Under the pieces are notes generated by a model. The model searched no databases. It saw only the letters and a list, made by a program, of their open reading frames with translations, and was not told where the DNA came from. Below, in pieces: positions 38,788 to 47,891 of a stretch of 47,963 nucleotides of DNA (position 1 is its first letter; each line of letters begins with the position of its first letter). Made by a program: the position numbers and the translations under genes. Source of the DNA: Peptoniphilus_A hominis (GTDB lineage Bacteria > Bacillota > Clostridia > Tissierellales > Peptoniphilaceae); contig NZ_JBBMFO010000014.1 in assembly GCF_040096015.1 (NCBI RefSeq), positions 1 to 47,963 on the forward strand, given 5' to 3'.

Positions 38788-41700
38788 GTGAAAGCTTGCG
38801 AAAAAGATAATTTTAGAGAGATAAAAAATTCTCTTCCGAGATTTATATCTATTTTAATAATTGTCTTTCTAGGTGTTTTTGTATTAATTGGCTTGCTCTC
38901 TACTGGGCAAGTTATGCGAAACACCCTTGATAATAAAATAAAAAAACTAAATCAAGAGGACCTAAAAATTTCTGTGCCTATTGGTCTGGAAGATAAAGAC
39001 AAGGCTATTATCGAGGACCAAGAGGACATATCTGAGCTTGAATACGGCTTTGACAAGGATGTCTTCCTAGTGGGAGATTCTATTGTCATAAAAGTCTTGA
39101 ATATGCCCTATGAAATTTCTAAGCCAGAAATTGTTGAGGGAAGAAGTATAAAGAGTCCTGATGAAATTGTCCTGGACTCCAGAATGAAAAATGATGGCAA
39201 AAAAATTGGCGACATCATTTCCTTTAAGGAGGACAATGACGACGATGATGACAATGACTTAAAGAGGCTTTCCTATAAGGTTGTTGGCTTTGCAAATTCT
39301 CTTGACTTCATTCAAGACAAGAACGGAACTTATTCTGAAAGGGGTTATGGAAAAATTTCTTATTTCGCCTACATTGACGATGGAAACTTTTCTGGGGAGC
39401 CAACTCTTGCCAAGCTAAAATTTTTGGGCACAGAGGGTCTTGTGACTTCTGACAAGGAATATGTAAACTACATGAACAAGAAGACTCGCGCCCTAAAGAT
39501 CGATTTAAAAAATAGACCTAAGGAGAGACTTTTATCCATACAAGATGAAATTTCTGGCAAGATAGTAGATGCTGAAGACAAGATTACTGATGCAGAGGAC
39601 AAGCTCACGGATGCAAAGGATAAACTTGTCAAGGGTCGTAAGGACTTAAACAAGGGCAAAAAGGATTATCAAGAGGGTCTAGACAAGTACAACAAGGAAA
39701 AAAGTGATGCAGAGTCTGAAATTTCAAAAAATAGAGACAAGCTTTACAAGGCATCTGTGGAAATTGACGACGGCGAGAGAAAGCTCATTGACGGCTACGA
39801 AAAGTTAAGGGATGGCAAGAAAAAGCTTGATGATGCAAAAGTTGAATTGGATTCTGGAAGGGAACAACTGGCTGAAGGCAAGGAAAAGTACCAAAAGGGC
39901 CTTGGTCAGGCTGAAGCATCAGAAAAGGCCCTAAAAGAGGGGGAAGACAAGCTCCTTGAAGGCAGAAAAAAATTAGACGATGGCTGGCAAAAGATTGAAG
40001 ATTCTAAGGCGAAGCTTGCTGAAGGAATGAAAAAATATGAGGAAGGCGAAAGGGAATACGACAGCGGCAAAAAACAGCTTGAAGCAGGCAAAGAGGAGCT
40101 AGTGAGTAAAATGGGCGCCACTTCCTATGAAGATGCAGTGGAAAAAATTTATGCCCTAGATAAAATTTTGGACAGTGCCAGTGAAATTTTAAATAAACTT
40201 CCCACTATTGAAAGTGAAATTGCAAGTACAAAGGCACAGATAGACCAAGTTGATGGTGGACTTGGGCAAGTTGAGGCTGAAATTGCAAGTACAAATGCGG
40301 CTCTCAATGATCCAAATTTATCAGATGATGACAGAATAAAACTTGAGGCTAAACTTCAAGGCTTAGAGGCACAAAGGGCAGAACTTCAAAAAAATAAGGA
40401 AGCCCTAAATAAAAAGTTAGAATTTTTAAATAATTCCAAGGCTGAAATTGACAAGGCTCTTGAGGAAATAAATAAGGAAGTGCCAGGGGGAATCACTGGA
40501 AGCTTAGATGACTTAAAAGCCAAGGTCAAGGTTGGCAAGGCTGGCATTGAAAAAATAAATGAAAGCGAGAAAAAATTAGTAGGGGCAAGGGCAACTCTTG
40601 ATGCAAGTAAGCTGCAACTTGAAGAGGGCAAAAAGCAGCTTGAAGAGGGAATTGCTGAAGCCGAAAAGGGCGAAGAGGAATACGCAAAAAATAAGGATGA
40701 AATAGAAAAGAATAAGAGGAAACTCCGAGACGCCAAGGAAGAACTTAATAAGGCTAAGAAGAAACTTGACGAGTCTCAAGAAAAACTAGACAAGGGAAGT
40801 GCCGACTACGAAAGTGGCAAGAAGGAGTACGAGGAAAAGTACGACCAATATGTAGAGGGCAGAGAGAAACTATCAAGAGCCAAGGAAAAATATTTGTCTG
40901 GAACTGATGAACTCCAAAGAGGAGAGGAAAGGCTTGATAAGGAGCTAAAGACTGGCATGGACAAGTTAGACGATGCCAAGGGCAAGCTCTACAAGGCGGA
41001 GAAAGACTTGAAAAAAGGCGAAAGAGAATTCAGCGACAAGTCCAAGGAGGCTGAAGAAAAAATTTATGACGCAAGAGAAAAAATTGTCGACGGAAGAAAG
41101 TATCTTAGCCTAATAAAACAACCTCGCTACAAGATTACAGCTAGACACCTTTCGGGTGACATCAACACCTACTTGGACTATGCAAAGAGAGTGGACGGTC
41201 TATCCTTTATCTTCCCAATATTTTTCTTTGCCATAGCACTTTTAGTATGCTTCACGACAATGACGAGAATGGTTGACGAAAATAGAGTGGTCATTGGAAC
41301 CTACAAGGCTCTGGGCTACACCAATAGAGAAATTCGGAGAAAATTTTTCCTATATGGCACGCTGGCATCAATAATTGGTGGAAGTCTTGGCGCCATAACT
41401 GGGTCTTATTTATTGACCTACATCATAGGCAATGCCTATTCAACAAAGACGATTTTCCAGGACCACTTGATTATAAATGCCTTTCCACTTAGGATAATTT
41501 TTGCCATAGCCATTGGATTTATATTTACAACAGTTGCGGCAATAATTACTGTCAACAAAAACCTAAAGGAAAAGACAGCCTACCTTCTTCGAGGGAAAGC
41601 ACCTTCCAAGGGCAACAGAATAATGCTGGAAAAAATTCCTTTCATCTGGAACAGGATGAGCTTTTTGTCCAAGGTAACGGCGAGAAATTTATTCTTGTCA

Positions 41701-42789
41701 AAGAAGAGAATGTTCATGACAGTAGTTGGCGTCATGGGCTGCGCGGCGCTACTTGTTTTGGGCTTTGGAATATCAGAATCCGTAAAAGATGTAGAAACTT
41801 TGCAGTTTAAAGAAATTTTAAAATACGACCTTTCAGTATTATATGACAGTAAGTTTGACGAAGATGCCTATGGAGATTACAGAAGGGAAATTGACGGTAA
41901 AAATTTAGAGTACACAAAGACCTATGAAGAATTATTCACAGTAGACTACGATGAGATCGACCAAGTTGTAAATGTAATTGTGCCAGAGGACAGGGAAGAA
42001 TTTAAAAACTATGTGGCTCTTAGGAACAAGGACGGGGGCGAAGAACTTGAGCTTTCCAAGAGAGGGGTAATAATAACAGAAAAACTTTCCAAGCTTAAAA
42101 AATTAAAGGTTGGGGACCCACTTGAACTTAGAGATGTCTATGGCAACGAATTTGAAGTTGAAGTAGCTGGCATAACAGAATTTTACATCGGCCACAATGT
42201 CTACATGGATAAAGACTATTTTGAAAAAGTGACGGGCTCAGACTTTGTGGCAAACACAGACTTAATAAAGGCGCCTCAAAACTTTGACAAGGACAAATTT
42301 ACAAAGACCACAATAGAAAACAAGGCAGTCTTTAACATTACCAACATCGACGACCTAAAGGACATCTTAAATAAATTTTTATTCTCAATAACAAAGGTTG
42401 AAATAATAATTTTAATGGTGACGACAATATTAGAAGTTGTAGTCCTCTACAACCTAACAAATATTAATATCGAAGAGAGAATAAGAGAAGTCTCAACCAT
42501 AAAAGTCCTGGGCTTTTATCCAAAGGAGACCACATCCTACATCTATAAGGAAACTTACATCCTTGCCCTTATTGGAATATTAATAGGACTGGTAGTTGGA
42601 AAAATTTTGCACTACTCAGTCTTACAAATAGTAGTGCCCTTTATGGCAATGTTGCCAGAAGACTTGACGGCAAGACCTTTTATACTGGCAGGCATAATCA
42701 CAGCCTTTATAAACACACTAATAATGATAATATTCCACTTTAGGATAAAAAAGATTAACGCCCTTGATGCACTAAAATCAAATGAATAA
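38788..42789 (+). CDS. Giant FtsX-like ABC permease with long coiled coil
   Basis: This is a 1333-residue membrane protein. TM1 (about residues 17-37) is followed by an extracellular MacB-type segment to residue 240. A coiled coil of about 530 residues (about 241-773) follows, rich in seven-residue repeats such as DAEDKITDAEDKL. The first FtsX domain has three TMs between 800 and 935 (LSFIFPIFFFAIALLVCFTT). A second periplasm-side segment precedes a second FtsX domain with three TMs after 1195. The start is GTG 38788 after GGTAGGTG. The coiled coil would project far from the membrane, perhaps to reach the wall or a partner. Confidence 0.9.
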   Translation: MKACEKDNFREIKNSLPRFISILIIVFLGVFVLIGLLSTGQVMRNTLDNKIKKLNQEDLKISVPIGLEDKDKAIIEDQEDISELEYGFDKDVFLVGDSIVIKVLNMPYEISKPEIVEGRSIKSPDEIVLDSRMKNDGKKIGDIISFKEDNDDDDDNDLKRLSYKVVGFANSLDFIQDKNGTYSERGYGKISYFAYIDDGNFSGEPTLAKLKFLGTEGLVTSDKEYVNYMNKKTRALKIDLKNRPKERLLSIQDEISGKIVDAEDKITDAEDKLTDAKDKLVKGRKDLNKGKKDYQEGLDKYNKEKSDAESEISKNRDKLYKASVEIDDGERKLIDGYEKLRDGKKKLDDAKVELDSGREQLAEGKEKYQKGLGQAEASEKALKEGEDKLLEGRKKLDDGWQKIEDSKAKLAEGMKKYEEGEREYDSGKKQLEAGKEELVSKMGATSYEDAVEKIYALDKILDSASEILNKLPTIESEIASTKAQIDQVDGGLGQVEAEIASTNAALNDPNLSDDDRIKLEAKLQGLEAQRAELQKNKEALNKKLEFLNNSKAEIDKALEEINKEVPGGITGSLDDLKAKVKVGKAGIEKINESEKKLVGARATLDASKLQLEEGKKQLEEGIAEAEKGEEEYAKNKDEIEKNKRKLRDAKEELNKAKKKLDESQEKLDKGSADYESGKKEYEEKYDQYVEGREKLSRAKEKYLSGTDELQRGEERLDKELKTGMDKLDDAKGKLYKAEKDLKKGEREFSDKSKEAEEKIYDAREKIVDGRKYLSLIKQPRYKITARHLSGDINTYLDYAKRVDGLSFIFPIFFFAIALLVCFTTMTRMVDENRVVIGTYKALGYTNREIRRKFFLYGTLASIIGGSLGAITGSYLLTYIIGNAYSTKTIFQDHLIINAFPLRIIFAIAIGFIFTTVAAIITVNKNLKEKTAYLLRGKAPSKGNRIMLEKIPFIWNRMSFLSKVTARNLFLSKKRMFMTVVGVMGCAALLVLGFGISESVKDVETLQFKEILKYDLSVLYDSKFDEDAYGDYRREIDGKNLEYTKTYEELFTVDYDEIDQVVNVIVPEDREEFKNYVALRNKDGGEELELSKRGVIITEKLSKLKKLKVGDPLELRDVYGNEFEVEVAGITEFYIGHNVYMDKDYFEKVTGSDFVANTDLIKAPQNFDKDKFTKTTIENKAVFNITNIDDLKDILNKFLFSITKVEIIILMVTTILEVVVLYNLTNINIEERIREVSTIKVLGFYPKETTSYIYKETYILALIGILIGLVVGKILHYSVLQIVVPFMAMLPEDLTARPFILAGIITAFINTLIMIIFHFRIKKINALDALKSNE

Positions 42790-42794
42790 AATTT

Positions 42795-42825
42795 GACCGA
42801 AGGATAAAATCTTCGGTCTTTTTTT
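42795..42825 (+). terminator. Terminator after the ABC permease
   Basis: GACCGAAG (42795-42802) pairs perfectly with CTTCGGTC (42811-42818), loop of 8, followed by a run of T residues to 42825. Confidence 0.9.
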
Positions 42826-42924
42826 AACTTCAATTATAAAAGGACTGATAAAAATTAAAGATAAAAGAAAATTTTAGCCTTTAAATTATAGTAAATTAAA
42901 AAATAAAGAGGTCACTTTACCTTG

Positions 42925-42942
42925 CAAGTGTATATACACTTG
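42925..42942 (+). promoter_or_regulatory. 18-bp palindromic operator of the nad operon, probably for NiaR
   Basis: CAAGTGTATATACACTTG is a perfect palindrome ending 2 bp before the -35 box of the nadA promoter. The last gene of the operon encodes a NiaR-type nicotinic-acid repressor, so autoregulated repression is the simplest reading. The palindrome is seen directly; the regulator assignment is inference. Confidence 0.75.
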
Positions 42943-42944
42943 GC

Positions 42945-42973
42945 TTGTCTCATCATCTTCTTTGTAATATAAT
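42945..42973 (+). promoter_or_regulatory. nadABC-niaR promoter
   Basis: TTGTCT (42945-42950) and TATAAT (42968-42973) with a 17-bp spacer. The leader is about 30 nt. Confidence 0.75.
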
Positions 42974-43006
42974 TTTATTTAAAATTTATTAGGAGATTGG
43001 ATAAAA

Positions 43007-43924
43007 TTGGAAAATTTAGAAAAGTTAAACTTTGATGAAAAAGTGAAAATCTTAAAAAAATTAAAGGAAGAAAAGGATGCAGTTATTCTTGCTCATTATT
43101 ATGTAAATGAGGATATACAAGCTATAGCTGATTACATAGGAGATTCTTTTTTCCTATCTCAAAAGGCAACTGAGTTAAAGGAAAAGACAATAGTCATGGC
43201 TGGGGTTTACTTCATGGGCGAAAGTGTAAAAATTTTAAATCCAAGCAAAAATGTATTGATGCCAGATCTTGGAGCAGATTGTCCTATGGCACACATGGTA
43301 AGTGTAGAAAAAATTAAAGAGATGAGAGCAAAGTATGATGATTTAGCAGTTGTAACCTATATAAACTCCACTGCTGAAATTAAAGCTTATTCAGATATTT
43401 GTGTAACATCTTCAAATGCTGCAAAAATTGTAAATCAATTAAAGGAAAAAAATATATTTTTTGTTCCAGATAAAAATCTTGGCGACTACATAAAAAAATC
43501 ATTGCCTGATAAAAATGTTATTTTAAATGATGGTTACTGCCCAGTTCACGATGAAATTGACCTTGATGATGTTAGAGCTTTTAAGGGCAAGGTAAAAATT
43601 TTAGCTCATCCTGAATGTAGAAGAGAAGTCTTAGACCTTGCTGACTTTATAGGTTCTACAAAGGCTATTATTAAAGAAGCTGGAAAATATGACGATGTAC
43701 TAGTTGTTACAGAGGAAGGAATTTTTACTGAGCTAAAGAAAAAATATCCAAATATTAATTTTAGAAAATTGAGAAAAAGTCCAATTTGTAATGACATGAA
43801 AAAATTAAATATTGATAAAGTCATTAGGGTAATTGAAAACAATGAAAATCAAGTTGAGGTAGATAAAGAAATTAGAGAGAAAGCTTTAATTCCTCTAAAG
43901 AGAATGTTGGAGCTAGGTGCATAA
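43007..43924 (+). CDS. nadA: Quinolinate synthase
   Basis: NadA condenses iminoaspartate with dihydroxyacetone phosphate to quinolinate using a [4Fe-4S] cluster. The three cluster cysteines fit Cys92 (DLGADCPMA), Cys204 (HPECRREV) and Cys261 (SPICNDMKK). The VILAHYYVNEDIQAIADYIG block and GDSFFLSQ are also typical; the length is 305. The start is TTG at 43007, with AGGAG 11 nt away. No ATG occurs before the conserved core, so a non-ATG start is required. It is the first gene of the NAD operon. Confidence 0.96.
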   Translation: MENLEKLNFDEKVKILKKLKEEKDAVILAHYYVNEDIQAIADYIGDSFFLSQKATELKEKTIVMAGVYFMGESVKILNPSKNVLMPDLGADCPMAHMVSVEKIKEMRAKYDDLAVVTYINSTAEIKAYSDICVTSSNAAKIVNQLKEKNIFFVPDKNLGDYIKKSLPDKNVILNDGYCPVHDEIDLDDVRAFKGKVKILAHPECRREVLDLADFIGSTKAIIKEAGKYDDVLVVTEEGIFTELKKKYPNINFRKLRKSPICNDMKKLNIDKVIRVIENNENQVEVDKEIREKALIPLKRMLELGA

Positions 43925-43925
43925 G

Positions 43926-45188
43926 ATGAAAAAATATGATATTTTAATAATTGGCTCTGGGCTAGCAGGCGTTAGCACAGCCTTAGAGTTAAGTAAAAAT
44001 TATAAAATTGCCCTAGTAACTAAGAAAAAGTTAGAAGATTCAAATTCATATCTGGCTCAAGGTGGCATAAATGTCCTAAAGGATAAGTCTGACAGAAAAA
44101 CTTTTATTGAAGACACATTAAAGGCAGGTCACTACAAAAATAACTTGCAAGCTGTGGAAAAAATGGTAGATATGTCCCAAGCTGCAATAAATTTTTTACT
44201 TGACCTTGGAGTTGAATTTACAAAGAAGAATGGAGACTTTGATTATGCAAGAGAAGGCGGTCATTCGATAGCCAGAGGTCTTCACATAGATGATGAAATT
44301 GGCAAGGGGATTTTAGATGTCCTTTATAAAAGGCTTAGGGAAAGAGCTAATATAGAAATATTTGAAGACACTCCTATTGTTGATTTAATTGTAAATAAGG
44401 GCAAGTGCTATGGCGCAAGGTCTTTAGATAAAATTTTTATTTCTACAAATGTTGTTCTTGCAACTGGTGGACTAGGCGGACTTTTTGATAGGAGCACAAA
44501 TTTCCCTCATATATGTGGTGATGGATATGCCATGGCTATAAAAAATGGTGTCAAGTTAAAGGATATTTCCTACATTCAGTTTCATCCAACTTCCCTATAT
44601 GAAGAAGGGGCAGAGAGACAATTTTTGATTTCTGAATCTGCAAGAGGTGAGGGCGCTCTCCTATTAAACCACAAAAAGGAGAGATTCACCGACGAAATGA
44701 AGCCTAGAGACATTGTGGCAAAGGCAATATTAAGGGAAATGAAAAAAGAAAAGGTAGACTTTGAATACTTGTCCATGAAACCACTAGGTGAAGACAAAAT
44801 TCCAAAGAGATTTCCAATGATATTTAAGGAATTAAAAGATAGGCAAATAGATGCAAGATATGAAAATATTCCCGTTGTTCCATGTCAACACTACACTATG
44901 GGCGGCATAGAATGTGATATTAAGGGAAGAACTAATATAGAGGGACTCTTCGCAGTTGGAGAAGCAGGAAATGTTGGTATTCATGGCTCCAATAGACTTG
45001 CCTGCAACTCACTTTTAGAGTGTGTAGTTTTTGGAAGACTTTTGGCAGATTACTTAAATGAAAATAAACTTGAAGATAGAAAAATAGATTTTCAAATTGA
45101 TGCTGGAAAGATTGATAAAGAAAAAGATCGTGTTATTATTTTTGAAAGGATAAGAGAAGATGAGAGAGCTAAAGCCAATAGTGATTGA
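43926..45188 (+). CDS. nadB: L-aspartate oxidase, short form
   Basis: NadB is an FAD enzyme that oxidises L-aspartate to iminoaspartate for NadA. The FAD motif GSGLAGVSTALELS is at residues about 9-22. LAQGGINVL, GLHIDDEIG, QFHPTSLYEEG, SARGEGALL and HYTMGGIECD follow. At 420 residues it lacks most of the C-terminal helical domain seen in E. coli NadB (540). The sequence ends in the overlap with nadC, so this looks like a stable short form rather than a frameshift. The start at ATG 43926 has AGGTG at good spacing. Confidence 0.93.
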   Translation: MKKYDILIIGSGLAGVSTALELSKNYKIALVTKKKLEDSNSYLAQGGINVLKDKSDRKTFIEDTLKAGHYKNNLQAVEKMVDMSQAAINFLLDLGVEFTKKNGDFDYAREGGHSIARGLHIDDEIGKGILDVLYKRLRERANIEIFEDTPIVDLIVNKGKCYGARSLDKIFISTNVVLATGGLGGLFDRSTNFPHICGDGYAMAIKNGVKLKDISYIQFHPTSLYEEGAERQFLISESARGEGALLLNHKKERFTDEMKPRDIVAKAILREMKKEKVDFEYLSMKPLGEDKIPKRFPMIFKELKDRQIDARYENIPVVPCQHYTMGGIECDIKGRTNIEGLFAVGEAGNVGIHGSNRLACNSLLECVVFGRLLADYLNENKLEDRKIDFQIDAGKIDKEKDRVIIFERIREDERAKANSD

Positions 45189-46005
45189 TAAGTATATTAT
45201 TTCTGCTCTAAGAGAAGACATGACTAGTGGCGACATCACTACAGATGCAATTTTAAAAGATGAAGAGGGAGAAGTAAGTTTAATCTCAAAGGATAGGGGA
45301 ATTATTGCAGGTCTTGATGTATTTAAGCGAGTCTTTGAAATATTAGATGAAGATGCAAGCTTTGAATTTAATTTTTCTGATGGCGATGAGGTAAATAATT
45401 CTGACTTAGTGGGGACAATAAGGGCAAAAGCTAGGGCAATCTTAGAAGGCGAAAGGACTGCCCTAAATTATTTGCAAAGGATGAGCGGTATTGCCACTTA
45501 TACTAAAAAAATGGTAGATTCCCTTAATAGTGACTCTGTAAAAATTTTAGACACTAGAAAGACTACACCAGGCATGAGAATTTTGGAAAAATATGCAGTA
45601 ACTCTTGGCGGGGCCTACAATCACAGATATAATTTATCTGACGGAATTATGATAAAGGACAATCACATAGATGCTGCTGGTGGAATAAAAAATGCCATAG
45701 AAAAAGTAAGAAGCCTAAATCCCTTTGTCAAAAAAATTGAAGTTGAAGTAGAAAATTTAGATGAAGTGAAAGAAGCATTAGAAGCTAAAGCTGATATAAT
45801 TATGTTAGACAACATGAATATAGAAGAAATAAAAGAAGCCGCTAAGCTTATTGATAAGAGGGCAATAATCGAGTGCTCAGGAAATATTAGCCTTGAAAAT
45901 ATTAATGACTATAAAGATTTAGACATTGATTATATTTCATCTGGTGCCATAACTTACCAGGCAGGAGTCCTAGACTTATCCATGAAAAATTTAAAAATCT
46001 ATTGA
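45160..46005 (+). CDS. nadC: Nicotinate-nucleotide pyrophosphorylase (carboxylating)
   Basis: NadC converts quinolinate and PRPP to nicotinic acid mononucleotide. The 281-residue product shows REDMTSGDITTDA, ERTALNYLQRMSGIATYT, and TRKTTPGMRILEKYAVTLGG with the phosphate-binding Arg/Lys residues. SDGIMIKDNHI, IEVEVENLDE and IECSGNISLENI follow. The ATG at 45160 lies within nadB, with a 29-nt overlap, showing coupling. Length and motifs are typical. Confidence 0.97.
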   Translation: MRELKPIVIDKYIISALREDMTSGDITTDAILKDEEGEVSLISKDRGIIAGLDVFKRVFEILDEDASFEFNFSDGDEVNNSDLVGTIRAKARAILEGERTALNYLQRMSGIATYTKKMVDSLNSDSVKILDTRKTTPGMRILEKYAVTLGGAYNHRYNLSDGIMIKDNHIDAAGGIKNAIEKVRSLNPFVKKIEVEVENLDEVKEALEAKADIIMLDNMNIEEIKEAAKLIDKRAIIECSGNISLENINDYKDLDIDYISSGAITYQAGVLDLSMKNLKIY

Positions 46006-46012
46006 GGAAGAT

Positions 46013-46522
46013 ATGAAGGAACCAAAAACACGAAGAGATGACCTATTAAAATTTTTATATGACAATCAAAAGCCAATATCAGGAGAAAAGTTGGCAGAAA
46101 AATTTGATGTAACTAGGCAAGTAATAGTGCAAGATATAGCCATACTTCGAGCTAGTGGAAAGGATATTGTTTCAACTAATAGGGGTTACTATTTAAACGA
46201 AGAGAGAACTCAAAAAGTTTTTAAAGTTAAACACAGCGATAAAGATATAAATAAAGAATTAAATGCCATTGTAGACCTTGGCGGAAGAGTGAAAGATGTA
46301 ATAGTTCACCACAAGGTTTATGGAGAAATAAAAAAGGATTTAAACTGCTCCTCTAGGCGAGATGTAAAAATATTTTTAGAAAAAATGAAGGAAGAAAAGT
46401 CAAAGCCCTTAGATGTACTTACTGGTGGAGTTCACTTCCACACAGTTGTTAGTGAAAATGAAGAAGTTATTGAAGAAATTGAACTTGTCTTAAAGGAACT
46501 TGGATTTTTAATAGAGGAATAA
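46013..46522 (+). CDS. niaR: NiaR-type transcriptional repressor of NAD biosynthesis
   Basis: NiaR represses niacin uptake and NAD synthesis genes when nicotinic acid binds. The 169-residue protein has an HTH_11 winged helix (GEKLAEKFDVTRQVIVQDIA, residues about 23-42). A C-terminal 3H domain carries the conserved histidines in VIVHHKVYGEI and GGVHFHTVV. Being the last gene of nadABC, it most likely controls this operon through the palindrome at 42925. A GAGGAAG site lies before the ATG at 46013. Confidence 0.93.
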   Translation: MKEPKTRRDDLLKFLYDNQKPISGEKLAEKFDVTRQVIVQDIAILRASGKDIVSTNRGYYLNEERTQKVFKVKHSDKDINKELNAIVDLGGRVKDVIVHHKVYGEIKKDLNCSSRRDVKIFLEKMKEEKSKPLDVLTGGVHFHTVVSENEEVIEEIELVLKELGFLIEE

Positions 46523-46581
46523 AAATATGCTTTTCTCTCAGTAAAGGCAATATAAAAAATTTAAAAACTAAACTTATTAAG

Positions 46582-46612
46582 AAAGCGCAAGATATATGTC
46601 TTGTGCTTTTTT
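46582..46612 (+). terminator. Terminator of the nad operon
   Basis: AAAGCGCAAGA (46582-46592) pairs with TCTTGTGCTTT (46599-46609, one G-U pair), then T residues. The remainder of the 360-bp gap (46613-46882) is very AT-rich with several -10-like boxes (for example TATTAT near 46773) but no convincing -35 and no gene. Confidence 0.85.
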
Positions 46613-46882
46613 GTTTTTAAAAGTTATTTTAGACTAGTTTAAAACATTTTGATTACAAGGTTTTTATTTAAATATTTATATAAATATCTCATAGAGCAAA
46701 AAGTATTTAATGACAAATAAATATTGTTAAAAAGCTATAAAAAGTCTGTTAGATTTTATAAATATAAACTGATATTATTATGCTGAAAAGAAAAAGTTTA
46801 TTCAATTATATTTTTAAGAATAAGTAGAGTTTAATTGATTTTATGGAGAAGAATTATAGCTATTAAAAAAGGAGAAATCAGT

Positions 46883-47851
46883 TTGAAATACAGAGTTGTT
46901 TTAGCAGGTAAATATCCGCAAGGGACCTTTGAAAGATTAAAAGCTGCACTAAATAGAGATTCTTTTGATTTTGTGAAAGTAGAAAATGAAGAAGAATATA
47001 ATTCAATGAAAGATGCTGATATTCTTATATTAAGAGTTTTTAAAGCACCTAGAAAAATTATAGATAATAATAAAAATTTAAAAATTATTATGCGATGGGG
47101 AGCGGGCTATGATTCGGTCGATGTGGATTATGCAAGCAAAAAAGGAATCATAGTGACTAATACTCCTGGAGCGAATGCTTATTCTGTTGCAGAATTAACA
47201 ATAATGTTAATGCTTGCAGTTGGCAGAAAATTATTATCTCATCAGGAATGTCTTAAAAATGGAATATGGAGTAAAAACACATTTATAAATGAATCTTATT
47301 CATTAAATAATAAGACTTTAGGTATTATTGGAGCAGGAAATATCGGAAGAAGAGTAGCTAAGTATGCTCAAGTTTTTGGAGCAAAGACGCAATACTATGA
47401 TGAATATAGGTTAAGCCGAGATCAAGAAAAAATTTATAATTTAGAATTTAAAAATTTTGAAGAAATAATAAAAACATCAGATATTGTAACTTTACATGTT
47501 CCATTAACAAAAAACAACTTTCATTTAATTGGAAAAGATGAAATTAATATTATGAAAAAAGGAGCTATATTAATTAATACATCTAGAGGTGGGTTAATTG
47601 ATGATATGGAATTATTAAAAGCTGTTACTTCAGGTAAATTACTAGGTGCTGGTTTAGATGTTGTTGAAAATGAGCCATTAGACAAGAACGATGAACTTTT
47701 AAAAAACTCTAATATAATAGTAACACCTCATATTGGCGGAGGAACGGCTGATATAAGTGATGTAATAATCCCGATGATTTCAGAAGATATTATTAATTTT
47801 ATAGAAGGTGTAAAAATAAATCATATCGTAAATAAGGAACTTTTCAATTAA
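46883..47851 (+). CDS. D-isomer specific 2-hydroxyacid dehydrogenase
   Basis: This NAD-dependent dehydrogenase reduces a 2-keto acid; family members include phosphoglycerate and lactate dehydrogenases. The 322-residue product has IMRWGAGYDSVDVDYASKKG, the NAD-binding GIIGAGNIGRRVAKYAQVFG, and INTSRGGLID with the catalytic Arg. ENEPL has the Glu, and TPHIGGGTADI the catalytic His. The start is TTG at 46883 because GGAGAAAT lies just before it and family members start here. Codons are more AT-rich than in the nad operon. The substrate is unknown; it sits alone next to an insertion sequence. Confidence 0.88.
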   Translation: MKYRVVLAGKYPQGTFERLKAALNRDSFDFVKVENEEEYNSMKDADILILRVFKAPRKIIDNNKNLKIIMRWGAGYDSVDVDYASKKGIIVTNTPGANAYSVAELTIMLMLAVGRKLLSHQECLKNGIWSKNTFINESYSLNNKTLGIIGAGNIGRRVAKYAQVFGAKTQYYDEYRLSRDQEKIYNLEFKNFEEIIKTSDIVTLHVPLTKNNFHLIGKDEINIMKKGAILINTSRGGLIDDMELLKAVTSGKLLGAGLDVVENEPLDKNDELLKNSNIIVTPHIGGGTADISDVIIPMISEDIINFIEGVKINHIVNKELFN

Positions 47852-47891
47852 TAAGATTTAATTTTATTAAAAATCCCATCAAGAAATTATA

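Noticed and set aside
40386..40736. Ser/Leu-rich antisense ORFs within the giant permease (also 39906-40121)
   Set aside because: They are shadows of the Lys/Glu/Asp-rich coiled coil; the same composition produces open frames on the opposite strand.
39540..41110. Repetitive DNA in the permease gene as a possible repeat array or CRISPR
   Set aside because: The periodicity is 21 nt (seven residues) with imperfect copies, explained by coiled-coil heptads; there are no spacers.
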